Origin: Butyrivibrio sp. UBA3740
Lineage (GTDB): Bacteria; Bacillota; Clostridia; Lachnospirales; Lachnospiraceae
Assembly (NCBI GenBank): GCA_002372465.1
Contig: DFGW01000059.1
Span: forward strand, 1-20,318
Reading direction: 5' to 3'
DNA length: 20,318 nucleotides
The notes under the pieces were generated by a model. That model was not told the origin of the DNA. It worked only from the letters and a program-made list of their open reading frames with translations, and made no database searches. The position numbers and the translations under genes are program-made. Each line of letters opens with the position of its first letter. Position 1 is the stretch's first letter. Of the stretch, positions 18,877 to 20,318 are shown piece by piece.

Positions 18877-19827
18877 ATGGGGCGTCTATTCTGTGTAATT
18901 CCTTGTTATAACGAACAGGAAGTCCTTTCAGAAACTTCTTCGCGGATTCGCGCTAAACTCAATGAGTTAATTTCAAAAGGAAAGATAGATCCGGACAGCA
19001 GAGTTGTCTTTGTCAATGATGGCTCAAAGGATAGGACCTGGGAGATCATAACGCAGCTTCACAGACAGGATCCGATCTTTCAGGGCATAAATCTTTCCAA
19101 GAACATGGGCCATCAGAATGCTCTTTTGGCTGGGCTTATGACCGTCAAAGAGACCTGTGATGTGTCTATTTCCATGGATGCCGATCTTCAGGATGACATT
19201 AATGCCATTGAAGAGATGATTGACAAATATAATGACGGTTGCGATGTGGTCTATGGCGTAAGATCCAGAAGAACAACGGATACATTTTTTAAGAGAGCGA
19301 CAGCTGAAGGTTTCTATAAACTTATGAACAGCCTTGGGGCCAACACGGTTTACAATCACGCGGATTATCGTCTGATGTCACGCAGAGCTCTTTTGGGCCT
19401 TGCTGAATTTGGGGAAGTCAACCTCTTCCTTAGAGGAATTGTTCCCATGGTGGGCTTTAAGAGCGATGTGGTCTATTACGAGAGAGCTGAGAGGTTTGCG
19501 GGAGAGAGCAAATATCCTCTTAAAAAGATGCTCAGCTTTGCAATTGAAGGCATAACGAGCCTTAGTACCAAACCCATTAAGATGATAACGGGGCTTGGCA
19601 TAATCATGTTTTTTATAAGCATTGCGGTTCTTGTTTATTCACTGGTAAGGTATTTTACCGGCAACACTGTCTCCGGTTGGACTACCACGGTTATTTCCGT
19701 GTGGTTTATAGGCGGAGTCATTATGGTGAGCCTTGGAGTTATCGGAGAATATATCGGGAAGATTTATCTTGAGACCAAAAACAGGCCTCGTTTCATCATT
19801 GAGTCATACCTTGATGATGATCATTAA
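18877..19827 (+). CDS. GtrB/CsbB-like family 2 membrane glycosyltransferase
   Basis: This 316-residue protein has an N-terminal GT2 domain, starting V-I-P-C-Y-N-E, with D-G-S at 48-50 and D-A-D at 101-103 for nucleotide-sugar and metal binding. Two transmembrane helices follow at about 235-260 and 267-292. The segment R-G-I-V-P with F-A-G-E-S-K-Y-P-L-K-K-M is characteristic of the dolichol-phosphate-mannose synthase-like/GtrB/CsbB group, which loads a sugar onto undecaprenyl phosphate on the inner membrane face. GGAGGA (18865-18870) lies six bases before the ATG. A YfhO-type partner lies about 2 kb upstream across leuCD. Which sugar is used cannot be told from the sequence. Confidence 0.9.
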   Translation: MGRLFCVIPCYNEQEVLSETSSRIRAKLNELISKGKIDPDSRVVFVNDGSKDRTWEIITQLHRQDPIFQGINLSKNMGHQNALLAGLMTVKETCDVSISMDADLQDDINAIEEMIDKYNDGCDVVYGVRSRRTTDTFFKRATAEGFYKLMNSLGANTVYNHADYRLMSRRALLGLAEFGEVNLFLRGIVPMVGFKSDVVYYERAERFAGESKYPLKKMLSFAIEGITSLSTKPIKMITGLGIIMFFISIAVLVYSLVRYFTGNTVSGWTTTVISVWFIGGVIMVSLGVIGEYIGKIYLETKNRPRFIIESYLDDDH

Positions 19828-19856
19828 AACATTTATGAATTAGGAGATTTTTGCAA

Positions 19857-20318
19857 ATGGCAGACGGACACGGAAAGAAACCGGAAGATTTTAAGAAACA
19901 GATGGAAGACAGCATGAGAGCGCCGGAGAACAAGAACTCTCATGTTAAAAAGGTCATCGGAATAGTCAGTGGTAAGGGAGGCGTTGGAAAGAGCCTTGTT
20001 ACCGGTCTTTCGGCTATCAGTATGAGCAGAAAGGGATACAAGACCGCAATCCTTGACGCTGACATAACAGGCCCATCTATTCCCAAGATGTTTGGGATTG
20101 GAAGACTTAACTATGCTGATGAAGAAGGCAATATGCTTCCGGCAACAACCGATGGCGGTATGGAGATCATGTCCCTGAACATGCTCATGGATAACGAGAC
20201 AGACCCTGTAGTCTGGAGAGGTCCTGTTATAGCCGGAATCGTTAAGCAGTTCTGGTCAGATGTTAACTGGGGCGACATAGACTTTATGTTTGTGGATATG
20301 CCTCCGGGAACAGGTGAT
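19857..20318 (+). CDS. Mrp/NBP35 family P-loop ATPase, 3' end beyond window
   Basis: The first 154 codons are visible and the frame is open to the window edge. After a charged N-terminus comes the deviant Walker A motif S-G-K-G-G-V-G-K-S at 38-46, then A-I-L-D-A-D-I-T-G-P-S-I-P at the switch I region and V-D-M-P-P-G-T-G-D at 146-154. This is the signature of the Mrp/NBP35/ApbC group, which binds and delivers iron-sulfur clusters. No DUF59/MIP18 domain precedes the P-loop. AGGAG (19842-19846) lies ten bases before the ATG. Iron-sulfur delivery fits the presence of the 4Fe-4S enzyme LeuC nearby, but Mrp genes occur in many contexts. Confidence 0.9.
   Translation, partial: MADGHGKKPEDFKKQMEDSMRAPENKNSHVKKVIGIVSGKGGVGKSLVTGLSAISMSRKGYKTAILDADITGPSIPKMFGIGRLNYADEEGNMLPATTDGGMEIMSLNMLMDNETDPVVWRGPVIAGIVKQFWSDVNWGDIDFMFVDMPPGTGD

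Overview
This window looks like chromosomal DNA from an anaerobic Firmicute of the class Clostridia, most likely a Lachnospiraceae member close to Butyrivibrio/Pseudobutyrivibrio. That placement rests on strong AGGAGG-type ribosome binding sites, frequent TTG/GTG starts, protein style, clostridial-type LeuC/LeuD, and clostridial families of PlsC-like and E2-like acyltransferases. It is inference, not a database match. Most of the window is conserved housekeeping sequence. The unusual material lies in atpA and in the stretch from about 10.0 to 12.85 kb.

Region 1 (1-10001, plus strand) is a run of tightly packed co-directional genes with gaps of at most about 30 bases. It begins with the 3' part of an F1 ATP synthase operon: atpA (partial), atpG, atpD and atpC. 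A small lipoprotein, an acyltransferase-3 membrane protein, metH (cobalamin methionine synthase without its activation domain), ilvB and ilvN follow. A perfect 9-bp hairpin that includes the ilvN stop codon closes the run. The atpA reading frame is broken by one in-frame TAG at a position where the family usually has Gln, and 72 further codons of recognisable alpha-subunit C-terminus follow.

Region 2 (10015-12532, minus strand) holds three genes read leftward. They are a PlsC-like acyltransferase, a translationally coupled fusion of a PAP2/inositol-phosphotransferase-like membrane domain to a CAT/E2-like acyltransferase domain, and, 119 bases further on, a 53-residue ORF with a good double-glycine leader.

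Region 3 (12533-12842) is a 310-base divergent control region. It contains a strong sigma-A type promoter for the plus strand, two related palindromes with TTAGCAC/GTGCTAA half-sites, and a leader RNA able to fold into several stems.

Region 4 (12843-20318, plus strand) continues branched-chain amino acid synthesis with a second, divergent ilvN, then ilvC and a terminator. Next come a YfhO-type multi-membrane glycosyltransferase, leuC, leuD, a terminator, a GtrB/CsbB-like membrane glycosyltransferase, and the start of an Mrp/NBP35 P-loop ATPase that runs off the end.

Metabolically, IlvB/IlvN (acetolactate synthase), IlvC (reductoisomerase) and LeuCD (isopropylmalate isomerase) supply several valine, isoleucine and leucine steps. 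ilvD, leuA and leuB are not here. YfhO and the CsbB-like enzyme are plausibly partners in cell-envelope glycosylation. The PlsC-like and PAP2-E2 pair suggests a lipid-modifying module.
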